NCBI GenBank assembly: GCA_905479885.1
Contig: CAJQOE010000075.1
Coordinates: forward strand, 1-17,150
Length of the DNA stretch: 17,150 nt
Direction of reading: 5' to 3'
Source of the DNA: an uncultured Rickettsiaceae bacterium
GTDB lineage: Bacteria; Pseudomonadota; Alphaproteobacteria; Rickettsiales; Rickettsiaceae
This document shows, in pieces, positions 8,767-16,102 of this stretch (its first letter is position 1; each line of letters starts with the position of its first letter). The position numbers and the translations under genes were made by a program. The notes under the pieces are model-generated. The model was not told where the DNA came from, did no database searches, and saw only the letters and a program-made list of their open reading frames with translations.

Positions 8767-9741
8767 ATGTCTAAAATACATTCAAAAGATGATTATTTGC
8801 GTCAAGAAAAAGCTTTTCATTTAATGAGTTTATCTGCTATTGCTACTTCAAATACAGCTTTTGCAAAACAAGTTGATTCATTGGGATTTAAATTGCTTCC
8901 TGATTACTCTCATGGTGATTTATCCAAACCAAGATTTTGTTGCACTGCGGTGCAAAACAAAGAAAACCTTAAAGAGGTTTTTTTATTAAACCGAGGCTTA
9001 CCTTGGGAAAAAATGAATTTTTGGGGATGTCTCGAAGAGCTTCCGGATATACTAGCTGCCACTAGAGGTAAGGAGCCAGAAGACACACATTTATTGACAA
9101 AAAAATTATATGACATACGAAGGGATAAAGACCTTGAAAAAATAACTGTAATAGGTCATTCACGAGGGGCGTTGGTTGTTGATCACACAGCAGATAAGGT
9201 TGAGATTGCGTCATCGAAATATACTTCTGTGCTTACCTTGTCTGCAGAATCACCAGGCGTTAGCTGGCTTAATATTCAAAATCCAGATTACATTCAGTAT
9301 ATTTCAGATTTTCATAGTATAATTAATTCTTGTGGAACTCCCTCATCTCCAAGGCCGATAGCGATTCAAAATACACCACAAAATATTACGGGTAGAGAAT
9401 TTGTTGAGCTAGGCTTTGAACTACATGGCATACAAAGCCTGTTGGATAATTTTTCTTCTCAAGCGCCTTTGGCCCCAAGGCCTGCATGTTTCTCCTATGC
9501 ATATGAAGACTTTATAAACAAAGGTGGTAAACCTAGTCTGCAAGCTGCTATAGCCGTAAAAGGGGGGAATATGATTAAAAACATGTCGGCCATACCAGCG
9601 ACTATGTGTAATTTGTTGATTGATGCAATTAGACCTGATAGTTATGCTATTAAGGAAAATGATTTCTGGAATGGCTGGAATGATTTGGAAGGTTTAGCTG
9701 AAGTTGCTCTAACAGGTTTAGCTATAGAATGCTTATTTTAA
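8767..9741 (+). CDS. putative alpha/beta-fold serine hydrolase (lipase-like), function unknown
   Basis: The 324-residue protein contains a nucleophile elbow, ITVIGHSRGALVV, with G-x-S-x-G centred on Ser132 and preceded by a hydrophobic strand, as in lipases and esterases. After it comes a strand-like VLTLSAESPG (about 155-164), the place where lipases usually carry a GAP-type turn. Asp181 (in SDFHSIINS) and His220 (in LHGIQSLL) lie in the right order for a Ser-Asp-His triad. That assignment is inferred. There is no clear signal peptide; residues 17-33 are only mildly hydrophobic. GGAG (8755-8758) sits 8 bases before the ATG. The gene is a lone cistron between dnaN and a convergent tRNA gene, so its job is not indicated by context. 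A secreted lipase or phospholipase effector is possible; a degenerate hydrolase is the alternative. Confidence 0.75.
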   Translation: MSKIHSKDDYLRQEKAFHLMSLSAIATSNTAFAKQVDSLGFKLLPDYSHGDLSKPRFCCTAVQNKENLKEVFLLNRGLPWEKMNFWGCLEELPDILAATRGKEPEDTHLLTKKLYDIRRDKDLEKITVIGHSRGALVVDHTADKVEIASSKYTSVLTLSAESPGVSWLNIQNPDYIQYISDFHSIINSCGTPSSPRPIAIQNTPQNITGREFVELGFELHGIQSLLDNFSSQAPLAPRPACFSYAYEDFINKGGKPSLQAAIAVKGGNMIKNMSAIPATMCNLLIDAIRPDSYAIKENDFWNGWNDLEGLAEVALTGLAIECLF

Positions 9742-9782
9742 AATATATTATAACCGGTAAAGAATCAACTTATAGTCTTTTT

Positions 9783-9803
9783 AGTTTATAATTATCATAA
9801 ACT
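9783..9803 (-). terminator. small hairpin at the 3' end of tRNA-Val
   Basis: AGTTTAT (9783-9789) and ATAAACT (9797-9803) form a 7-bp stem with a 7-base loop directly after the tRNA 3' end on the minus strand. It also lies downstream of the convergent hydrolase gene. Neither strand shows a T tract after it, so termination or tRNA 3' processing is only suggested. Confidence 0.25.
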
Positions 9804-9879
9804 GGTGGGCGGTAGAAGATTCGAACTTCCGACCTCTACGATGTCAACGTAGCGCTCTAACCAACTGAGCTAACCGCCC
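9803..9879 (-). tRNA. tRNA-Val (GAC anticodon)
   Basis: On the minus strand a full 77-base cloverleaf is visible. It has an acceptor stem GGGCGGT/ACCGCCC, a D arm GCTCAGTTGGTTAGAGC, and an anticodon stem CTACG/CGTAG closing the loop TTGACAT with anticodon GAC. The T arm GGAAG-TTCGAAT-CTTCT has one G-U pair, and ACCA is encoded at the 3' end. GAC reads valine codons GUC and GUU. It is convergent with the hydrolase gene and divergent from cmk. Confidence 0.97.
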
Positions 9880-9902
9880 GACTAAGAGTTTAAGTCACCG
9901 CT

Positions 9903-9931
9903 TTTTTACCTCTTATTTGCTTTAAATTCAA
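9903..9931 (-). promoter_or_regulatory. candidate promoter of tRNA-Val
   Basis: Read on the minus strand, TTGAAT (9931-9926) and TAAAAA (9908-9903) are separated by exactly 17 bases and lie just upstream of the tRNA 5' end at 9879. The -35 matches consensus at 4 of 6 bases, and so does the -10. The position is right, but the match is modest. Confidence 0.3.
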
Positions 9932-9992
9932 GGATTTAATTTGCTAATAGAGAAAAAATATCATAAAAATTAGAAAAAGCATTGAGGTATAA

Positions 9993-10649
9993 ATGAAGTT
10001 GTCAGAAAAGCTGTATAACCATAACAATAAGATCACAATAGCTTTGGATGGGCCATCAGCTGCTGGTAAAGGTCTGATAGGCACTATGCTTGCAAAAGAA
10101 TTTGCTTTAACTTATGTGCAATCAAGCATAGTTTACCGAGGGCTAGCTTATGTTTGTATGCAAAAAAACATCCTTCCAGAAGATACTAGTAATGTAATAA
10201 AATTATCATCTAGTGTAGACGTTATTGCAAGTGTAAAGGGTATCGATTTAAATATTGAAAGCTTGGGCGATATTGCTTCAAAAATATCCGTATTACCAGA
10301 AGTACGAGCTAATTTAGGCAATTATTTACAGGAATTCATAAAAACCACTCCTAGAATTGTTATGGAAGGGCGGGATATTGGTACTGTTGTTGCTCCTAAT
10401 GCAGACCTGAAAATTTTTATTAATGCAAATGTCGAGATAAGGGCAGAGAGGCGATATAAACAGTTGCTTTTAGAAGGAAAAGATTGTACACTTAGCGACG
10501 TTTTGGATCTATTGAAAAGTAGAGATGAGCGGGATAGATTACGCAGTGCTGCTCCTCTTAAAGTCGCTGATGACGCATTTGTTATTGATGCAAGCTATCT
10601 TACTCCTGCAGAAATAATTCAAGACATAAAAATTTTTGTTGGCAAGTAG
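9993..10649 (+). CDS. cmk: cytidylate kinase
   Basis: Cmk phosphorylates CMP and dCMP with ATP, feeding CTP and dCTP pools. The 218-residue protein has the P-loop GPSAAGKG (20-27), the NMP-binding segment YVQSSIVYRG (41-50), GRDIGTVV (126-133) and the lid-type RDERDR with SAAPL (177-189), all in family order and length. The SSIVYR variant of the usual TGAMYR matches Rickettsia Cmk as I remember it. GAGGT ends 4 bases before the ATG. It is followed 97 bp later by rpsA, the conserved cmk-rpsA neighbourhood of many proteobacteria, though the gap and repeats between them allow a separate rpsA promoter. Confidence 0.96.
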   Translation: MKLSEKLYNHNNKITIALDGPSAAGKGLIGTMLAKEFALTYVQSSIVYRGLAYVCMQKNILPEDTSNVIKLSSSVDVIASVKGIDLNIESLGDIASKISVLPEVRANLGNYLQEFIKTTPRIVMEGRDIGTVVAPNADLKIFINANVEIRAERRYKQLLLEGKDCTLSDVLDLLKSRDERDRLRSAAPLKVADDAFVIDASYLTPAEIIQDIKIFVGK

Positions 10650-10698
10650 ATCACTTATAAGCCTTAATGTCATTAGATTTGCTTGCTCTTGTTAATTT

Positions 10699-10720
10699 AA
10701 AATTTGACTAAAATTTGACA
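10699..10720 (+). repeat. tandem 11-bp repeat upstream of rpsA, containing two -35-like TTGAC elements
   Basis: AAAATTTGACT and AAAATTTGACA stand head to tail, differing only in the last base. Each holds a -35-like hexamer (TTGACT 10704-10709; consensus TTGACA 10715-10720). An 11-bp period places both on about the same helix face. No good -10 is found at normal spacing before the ATG at 10747, so either promoter elements or a regulator site is possible. Confidence 0.4.
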
Positions 10721-10746
10721 TTAATTTAGTCGTTATTGATATATTT

Positions 10747-12462
10747 ATGAAAGCTAATAAAAAAAGATTTATTCCTCAACTAGCAGATTTTACTCCATCA
10801 ACAGAAGATTTTTCTAAATTACTCGAAAGCGTAGATACCTCTCATGTTAAAGAGGGATCAGTAGTAAAAGGGCAGGTCGTTGACGTAGGCCCAGAAGTAA
10901 TTATTGTTGACGTTGGTTTAAAAAACGAAGGGCGTATAGCTGTTAGTGAATTCCAGATGGTCAAAGGTACAGAGTTACCAAAAATAGGTGACATCGTTGA
11001 TGTATATGTTGAAAGAGTAGCTGGTAGAAGAGGTACAGTCCTTAGTCGCGAAAAAGCAATCCGTGAAGATTCTTGGGTTAAGCTTGAGCAAATATTTGAA
11101 AAACAAGAAAATGTCACTGGTGTTATTTTTGGCAGAGTCAAAGGTGGCTTCACAGTAGATCTAGATGGCGTTGTAGCATTCTTACCTGGAAGCCAAGCAG
11201 ATGTTAGACCTATTAAAGATCCAACATCTATTATGGACATCCCACAACCTTTCCAAATTTTAAAAATGGATAGAAAACTTGGGAACATCGTTGTTTCAAG
11301 AAAAGCTATACTTGAAGAATCTCGTTCAGAAGCAAGAGAAGAAATGCTTGCACAAATCAAAGAAGGTGATGTACTTGATGGTGTTGTAAAAAATATTACA
11401 GATTACGGTGCATTCGTTGATTTAGGTAGTGTAGATGGTTTATTACACGTTACTGATATTTCATGGAGTAGAATCAATCACCCATCTGAGGTATTGACTT
11501 TTGGCCAAGAAATCAAGGTGGTTGTAATTAAATTCAACGAAGATACTAAGAGAATTTCTCTAGGTATGAAGCAATTAGATGCTAACCCTTGGGATAATAT
11601 TACTGAAGAAATCCCAGTTGGCAAAGTCATGAATGGTAAGGTTACAAACATTGCTGATTATGGTGTATTCATCGAACTTAAAGATGGAATTGAAGGACTA
11701 GTTCACTCTTCAGAAATATGCTGGGGCAAGACTAATCAAAACCCTAAGAAGCTTCTAACTATCGGACAAGAAGTAGAGTTTGTAATTCTTGATGTTGATA
11801 TTGATAGACATAGAATTTCTTTGAGTATTAAAAAATGCCAAGATAATCCTCTTGTTAAATTTGCGCAAGATAATCCAGTTGGTAGCATAATCAAAGCTCC
11901 AATTAGAAACATTACTGATTTTGGTATGTTCGTAGCGATTGATCTTAATACAGACGGAATGATTCATGAATCTGACCTAAGTTGGGAAGGTAACGGAGCT
12001 GAGCTTCTAAAAAATTACACTAAAGGTGATGAAGTAGAATGTAAAGTTTTGAGTATTGACGTAGATAAAGACAGAGTAGCTTTAGGCGTTAAACAATTAA
12101 CGGCTGATCCTTATGAGGGTCAAGTTGATGAATTCAAGAAGAATATGGTTGTTACTTGTACCGTCGTTACAGCAAATAATGATGGTCTAGAAGTAACTAT
12201 TGATGGTAAAGCTTTTGGCTTTATTAAGAAAGTTGACCTTTCCTCAGAAAGATCAGAGCAGAAAACAGATAGATTTGTAGAAGGTGATAGACTTGATGCA
12301 AAAGTTATTACGGTGGATAAAGCAAGCCGTAAATTATCATTATCTGTAAAAGCCCTTGAAATGGATGAGCGTGACAAAGCTATCAAAGAATATGGTTCTA
12401 CTGATAGTGGTGCTAGCCTTGGAGATATTTTGGGCGCAGTGCTTGAAGAAGGCAAAAAATAA
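10747..12462 (+). CDS. rpsA: 30S ribosomal protein S1
   Basis: S1 binds mRNA on the 30S subunit and helps start translation on messages with weak Shine-Dalgarno sequences. The 571-residue product has six S1 (OB-fold) repeats at about 35-104, 121-187, 206-275, 291-362, 378-449 and 465-535. Repeats 3-5 carry the typical TDYGAF/ADYGVF/TDFGMF signature followed by GL-x-H or GMIH, and the first, second and sixth are more divergent, as in other bacteria. This is the standard six-domain form. No Shine-Dalgarno sequence is visible before the ATG (the preceding bases are AT-rich), a feature also known for rpsA in E. coli, where S1 represses its own translation. Whether that applies here is inference. 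A strong hairpin follows the stop. Confidence 0.97.
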   Translation: MKANKKRFIPQLADFTPSTEDFSKLLESVDTSHVKEGSVVKGQVVDVGPEVIIVDVGLKNEGRIAVSEFQMVKGTELPKIGDIVDVYVERVAGRRGTVLSREKAIREDSWVKLEQIFEKQENVTGVIFGRVKGGFTVDLDGVVAFLPGSQADVRPIKDPTSIMDIPQPFQILKMDRKLGNIVVSRKAILEESRSEAREEMLAQIKEGDVLDGVVKNITDYGAFVDLGSVDGLLHVTDISWSRINHPSEVLTFGQEIKVVVIKFNEDTKRISLGMKQLDANPWDNITEEIPVGKVMNGKVTNIADYGVFIELKDGIEGLVHSSEICWGKTNQNPKKLLTIGQEVEFVILDVDIDRHRISLSIKKCQDNPLVKFAQDNPVGSIIKAPIRNITDFGMFVAIDLNTDGMIHESDLSWEGNGAELLKNYTKGDEVECKVLSIDVDKDRVALGVKQLTADPYEGQVDEFKKNMVVTCTVVTANNDGLEVTIDGKAFGFIKKVDLSSERSEQKTDRFVEGDRLDAKVITVDKASRKLSLSVKALEMDERDKAIKEYGSTDSGASLGDILGAVLEEGKK

Positions 12463-12475
12463 TTACTAATTTCGT

Positions 12476-12520
12476 TATAAGACCTCATTTGCAGCTTATT
12501 TTTGCAAGTGAGGTCTTATA
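12476..12520 (+). terminator. 18-bp hairpin between rpsA and murA
   Basis: Arms 12476-12493 and 12503-12520 pair over 18 bp with a single T-G wobble, closing a 9-base T-rich loop. It begins 14 bases after the rpsA stop and ends 28 bases before the murA ATG. The DNA after it (TATTCATACC) has no T tract, so it is not a standard Rho-independent terminator. It may instead mark the mRNA 3' end, act as a processing site, or attenuate murA. Confidence 0.55.
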
Positions 12521-12533
12521 TATTCATACCTAT

Positions 12534-12538
12534 AAGGT
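12534..12538 (+). promoter_or_regulatory. Shine-Dalgarno of murA, able to pair with the upstream hairpin arm
   Basis: AAGGT lies 10 bases before the murA ATG. TATAAG at 12531-12536 can pair with CTTATA at 12515-12520, which is also the end of the 3' arm of the long hairpin, so the two pairings exclude each other. Confidence 0.4.
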
Positions 12539-12548
12539 AATATAAATT

Positions 12549-13829
12549 ATGGATAGTATTTTAATTCGTGGTGGTAAGCCTCTAATTGGTGAAATCACTA
12601 TAAGTGGTTCAAAAAATGCGTCTTTGCCTCTTATGGCTGCATCTTTATTAACTGAACAAACCCTCGAACTAACTAATATTCCACAGTTGTCTGACATTAC
12701 AACCATGAAGCAGCTTTTAGCTAACCATGGTACAGCTATAGAATCAACAATACAAAATGATGATAGTCTGACATTACAATTATCTTCAAAATCTATCGAC
12801 AATTATCTTGCTCCATATGACATTGTACGAAAAATGCGTGCATCAATATGGGTTCTTGGACCTTTGTTAGCTAGATTTGGTGATGCTAAAGTTTCTTTAC
12901 CAGGCGGATGTGCTATTGGGGCTAGACAGGTTGATCTACACATAGCAGTTATGGAAGCTATGGGAGCAACTATCGAAATTGAAAAAGGTTATATTCATGC
13001 AACCATAAAAGGACGCCTTCAAGGTTGCCATTTTTCTTTCTCAAAACCATCTGTTGGTGCTACCATAAATGCTATTTTATCTGCAGTGTTAGCTGAAGGA
13101 GAAATGCATTTGTCAAATTGCGCACGCGAACCAGAAATTGTGGATTTGTGTCATTGCTTAAATCAGATGGGCGCAGAAATTAGTGGTATCAACACTGGTG
13201 AATTAATAATAATTGGTAAAAAAGAATTGTTTGGCACTAGTTATAGGGTTTTGCCAGATCGTATTGAGGCTGGCACATATATGATAGCAGCAGCTGCGAC
13301 TAAAGGTGATGTCAAATTGCTTGGTATTAATTATGATATAGTGGAAAATTTAGCATCGCGAATGAAAGAAGCCGGGGTGCATATAGAGCCCGGTAAAAAT
13401 TATATTCACGTTAAACATAATGGAGCCATTAACGCAGTTAATATCTCCACTCAACCATATCCTGGCTTTTCAACGGACTTACAGGCACAGTTTATGTGCT
13501 TAATGGTATTTTCCTCTGGTTCGTCTATGATTTCAGAAAATATTTTTGAAAATCGTTTTATGCATGTGCCCGAATTATGCAGAATGGGAGCAAATATTAT
13601 TATAAATGGCAACAATGCTGTAGTAAAAGGAGTAGATCATCTAACTGGCGCAGAAGTAATGGCAAGTGATTTACGCGCCTCAGTATCACTCATTATTGCT
13701 GGTTTATGCGCAACAGGTGAAACAAAAGTCAGAAGAATTTACCATTTAGATCGTGGTTATCAATCACTTGAAAAAAAATTAGCTAGTTGTGGAGCTGATA
13801 TTTCACGTATTATTGGTGACGTAGTTTAA
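12549..13829 (+). CDS. murA: UDP-N-acetylglucosamine 1-carboxyvinyltransferase
   Basis: MurA transfers enolpyruvate from PEP to UDP-GlcNAc, the first committed step of peptidoglycan synthesis, in the cytosol. The 426-residue protein shows the family landmarks: Lys22-Asn23 in ISGSKNA, the catalytic loop PGGCAIG with Cys121 (the residue attacked by fosfomycin), KMRASIWVLGPLLARFG (95-111), and PGFSTDLQAQ for the catalytic Asp. The protein ends in LASCGADISR as expected. It keeps Cys at the active site, unlike Asp-bearing resistant versions. It starts a tight group with folD (15 bp) and cysQ (9 bp). Its presence means this bacterium retains at least the entry step of peptidoglycan synthesis. Confidence 0.97.
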   Translation: MDSILIRGGKPLIGEITISGSKNASLPLMAASLLTEQTLELTNIPQLSDITTMKQLLANHGTAIESTIQNDDSLTLQLSSKSIDNYLAPYDIVRKMRASIWVLGPLLARFGDAKVSLPGGCAIGARQVDLHIAVMEAMGATIEIEKGYIHATIKGRLQGCHFSFSKPSVGATINAILSAVLAEGEMHLSNCAREPEIVDLCHCLNQMGAEISGINTGELIIIGKKELFGTSYRVLPDRIEAGTYMIAAAATKGDVKLLGINYDIVENLASRMKEAGVHIEPGKNYIHVKHNGAINAVNISTQPYPGFSTDLQAQFMCLMVFSSGSSMISENIFENRFMHVPELCRMGANIIINGNNAVVKGVDHLTGAEVMASDLRASVSLIIAGLCATGETKVRRIYHLDRGYQSLEKKLASCGADISRIIGDVV

Positions 13830-13844
13830 CATAACAAAGAAAAC

Positions 13845-14708
13845 ATGACCAAAGAAGCTATTATTATTGACGGTAAAAAAATTAGCGAGCATATACTTGC
13901 TGATTTAAAGCATCAAATAGAAACAGAAGATGTAGTAGCTAAATTAGCTATCATTCTTGTTGGCGATGACCCTGCAAGTAAAATTTATGTGCAAAATAAA
14001 ATGAAAGCCGCTCAGAGGGTAGGTATACTTACTGAGCTCAAGAATTTTGATAGCGATATCACAGAAAAACGATTACTAAAAGAAATAACCGCATTAAATA
14101 CAGATCCAGCAGTCTCAGGAATTATTATACAAATGCCATTACCTGAACATATAAGCAAGTTTAAGGTAATCATGGCTGTGGATCCTATGAAGGATGTTGA
14201 TGGATTTCATCCTATAAATGTTGGCATGCTTTATAGCCCATACCAACACGGCTTTGTACCATGTACTGCTCGTGGTTGTCTAAAACTAATTAAATCTTGT
14301 GAAAATGACTTGCAGGGCAAAAATGTTGTAATAATTGGACGCTCAAACATCGTTGGAAGGCCCCTTGCTGCATTATTGCTAAAAGAAGATTGTAGCGTTA
14401 CTATCTGCCATTCAAAGACAAAAAATCTTGCAGATATTACTTCAAAAGCAGATATCGTTATTTCAGCAGTCGGTAGACCAAAATTCCTGACTACAGAATA
14501 TTTTAATTCTAATGCTATAGTCATTGATGTTGGTATTAATAGAATAATATCTCAAAATAAATGCGAATTAGTAGGTGATGTTGATTTCCAATTCGTAAAA
14601 GATAAGGTAAAGTATATAACGCCAGTGCCTGGTGGTGTTGGTCCAATGACAGTAGCATATTTACTAGTTAATACTTATGCTGCTAAAATAGAATTAGATA
14701 AATTATAA
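13845..14708 (+). CDS. folD: methylenetetrahydrofolate dehydrogenase/cyclohydrolase FolD
   Basis: FolD is bifunctional: it oxidises 5,10-methylene-THF with NADP and hydrolyses the methenyl product to 10-formyl-THF, which supports purine and formyl-methionine synthesis. The 287-residue protein has the catalytic Tyr48 and Lys52 in IYVQNK, QMPLPEH (96-102), DVDGFHP (117-123), the nucleotide-binding GRSNIVGRP (165-173), VIDVGINR (226-233), and TPVPGGVGPMT (259-269). The usual PCTP motif reads PCTA at 139-142; I recall the same in Rickettsia, so it is probably a lineage trait and not damage. It is 15 bp after murA and 9 bp before cysQ with no clear Shine-Dalgarno sequence, suggesting one transcript. 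Confidence 0.96.
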   Translation: MTKEAIIIDGKKISEHILADLKHQIETEDVVAKLAIILVGDDPASKIYVQNKMKAAQRVGILTELKNFDSDITEKRLLKEITALNTDPAVSGIIIQMPLPEHISKFKVIMAVDPMKDVDGFHPINVGMLYSPYQHGFVPCTARGCLKLIKSCENDLQGKNVVIIGRSNIVGRPLAALLLKEDCSVTICHSKTKNLADITSKADIVISAVGRPKFLTTEYFNSNAIVIDVGINRIISQNKCELVGDVDFQFVKDKVKYITPVPGGVGPMTVAYLLVNTYAAKIELDKL

Positions 14709-14717
14709 ACACCTATT

Positions 14718-15482
14718 ATGGATCAAGACTTAGTTATAGCGATAAAAAAACTTATAACAAAGGCAGGTCGCATAGCACTTGAGGCTAGAGAAAATGGAAT
14801 AAACGTTGAATGGAAAGAAGATAATTCTCCAGTCACCGATGCTGATAAAGCCATTTCACAATATATTTTTGATGGTTTGTTTAAATTAACACCAGAAATC
14901 CCCATAATTTGTGAGGAAAGGCCATTAGTTTCCATAGATAAGGATAAACAATTTTGGCTAGTAGATCCCATTGACGGCACACGTAGTTTTATCAGCTACA
15001 AAGATAGTTTTACAGTAAATATTGCTTTAGTTGATAATAGAAAAGCTGTATATGGTTTTGTTTATCAGCCAACTAAAGGAATGTTATACTTCACCGATGG
15101 AAATAAACAGTTTTGTATTGAGCAAAATGGTAAGCCTTTGGCTAAAAAGGTTCATAACCAAGATGGGTTCGTCGCTATAGTGAGTTCAAATAATTTTAAT
15201 TCTATGACTTCAAACTACCTCAAATCAAATAATTTTGTAGAAGTAATATCTGTCCCAAGTTCTTTAAAACTATGCTTAATAGCCGAAGGAGTAGGGGACG
15301 TCTATCCTAAATTTGGTACAACTATGGAATGGGATATAGCAGCAGGACATGCTCTAATTATAGCAGCCGGCGGTGATATATATCTACCAAGCGGTGAATT
15401 AATGCTATATGCCAAAGAGAATTTTCAAAATCCACATTTCATAGCAGCCAATAAAAAATGGCTAAAGGATTTAGCAACTTAG
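14718..15482 (+). CDS. cysQ: 3'(2'),5'-bisphosphate nucleotidase CysQ
   Basis: CysQ belongs to the inositol monophosphatase superfamily and removes the 3' phosphate of adenosine 3',5'-bisphosphate (PAP), a by-product of sulfate activation and of acyl-carrier-protein maturation. Metal-binding motifs are intact in 254 residues: SPVTDADK (37-44, Asp41), Glu66-Glu67, DPIDGT (83-88) and WDIAAG (205-210). The length fits CysQ. A related inositol monophosphatase is less likely, given the SPVT and GTTMEWD forms. It closes the murA-folD-cysQ group. A shortened, decayed copy of its end, including bases after the stop, lies 1.2 kb downstream (16669-16780). Confidence 0.93.
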   Translation: MDQDLVIAIKKLITKAGRIALEARENGINVEWKEDNSPVTDADKAISQYIFDGLFKLTPEIPIICEERPLVSIDKDKQFWLVDPIDGTRSFISYKDSFTVNIALVDNRKAVYGFVYQPTKGMLYFTDGNKQFCIEQNGKPLAKKVHNQDGFVAIVSSNNFNSMTSNYLKSNNFVEVISVPSSLKLCLIAEGVGDVYPKFGTTMEWDIAAGHALIIAAGGDIYLPSGELMLYAKENFQNPHFIAANKKWLKDLAT

Positions 15483-15541
15483 TAATTTAAATGAACACCT
15501 AAGGTTGTTATTTCATACAATTATCTGATTAAAATATATGC

Positions 15542-15569
15542 TTGACATTTGTTAGTATATCTGACTAAC
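15542..15569 (+). promoter_or_regulatory. consensus -35 element and inverted repeat before the 15607 gene
   Basis: TTGACA (15542-15547) is a perfect -35. The inverted repeat GTTAGT (15551-15556) and ACTAAC (15564-15569), with a 7-base spacer, fills the region where spacer and -10 should be, so a dimeric regulator bound there would overlap the promoter. No convincing -10 is visible at 16-18 bases (CTAACT at 17), which weakens the promoter call. Confidence 0.35.
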
Positions 15570-15606
15570 TAGTAAATGTACCTAAATTAATTAAAGGGAG
15601 TGTAGA

Positions 15607-16026
15607 ATGAAACATAATACATTAGCTGTATATCTATTTTTTATCACTTTACTAGTATTTGTTGGTTCTGCAGCAGCAGTAGATTATAAATCACAAAAAC
15701 AAGAGGAAGATATGAAAACAATTACCGAAGAGTTAGCAACACTAAAAGACAATATTAAGACTTACAGCCTAGAAAAAAGTCAAAATATCGAGAACACACT
15801 TGGCAAATATATGCAAAAAACTAAAACAAGTTTTAATGAGCTTAGTTCATCTGCAAAAAAGAAACTTTCAGCTAAATATGATGAAGCACAAGTGGCTTAT
15901 GATGAGATAAAAAACTCTGCAGAAGGGAAAAAACAGGACGTTTATAAAAAAACAGTTCTAAAATTAGAAGATCTTAATACAGAAATTGAAAAAGCTATTA
16001 AAGAGGAAAAGGAAGAGAAAAAATAA
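15607..16026 (+). CDS. small secreted or membrane-anchored coiled-coil protein, function unknown
   Basis: I do not recognise this 139-residue protein. It starts with a classic export signal: Lys2-His3, a hydrophobic core (about 6-20, LAVYLFFITLLVFVG) and SAAA-VDY, which would be cut after Ala24. An uncut version would be a single-helix anchor. The rest is very hydrophilic, rich in Lys and Glu, nearly free of Pro, and probably one long helix or coiled coil (about 28-139), with an end made almost only of Lys and Glu. GGGAG (15596-15600) sits 6 bases before the ATG, and a consensus -35 with an inverted repeat lies upstream. Likely periplasmic, perhaps structural or stress-related, or surface-exposed. 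It is followed 76 bp later by a small membrane protein gene. Confidence 0.8.
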   Translation: MKHNTLAVYLFFITLLVFVGSAAAVDYKSQKQEEDMKTITEELATLKDNIKTYSLEKSQNIENTLGKYMQKTKTSFNELSSSAKKKLSAKYDEAQVAYDEIKNSAEGKKQDVYKKTVLKLEDLNTEIEKAIKEEKEEKK

Positions 16027-16102
16027 AGTATAAGGATGATAATTTCAAAGCTTAGAAAAACCATCTTGTAACCCGGGTAACTATAAAATGTAATGTTTGT
16101 GA

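Noticed and set aside
10842..11360. Long antisense open frame inside rpsA (and similar ones inside dnaN, mfd, folD)
   Set aside because: These lie fully within well-supported genes on the other strand, have no family resemblance, and follow from codon bias.
14262..14273. FolD PCTA in place of PCTP as a sign of inactivation
   Set aside because: All catalytic residues are intact, and I recall the same variant in Rickettsia FolD, so it is better explained as a lineage trait.
15494..15509. Hairpin AACACC/GGTTGTT after cysQ as terminator
   Set aside because: It needs a bulge and a very small loop, with no clear T tract.
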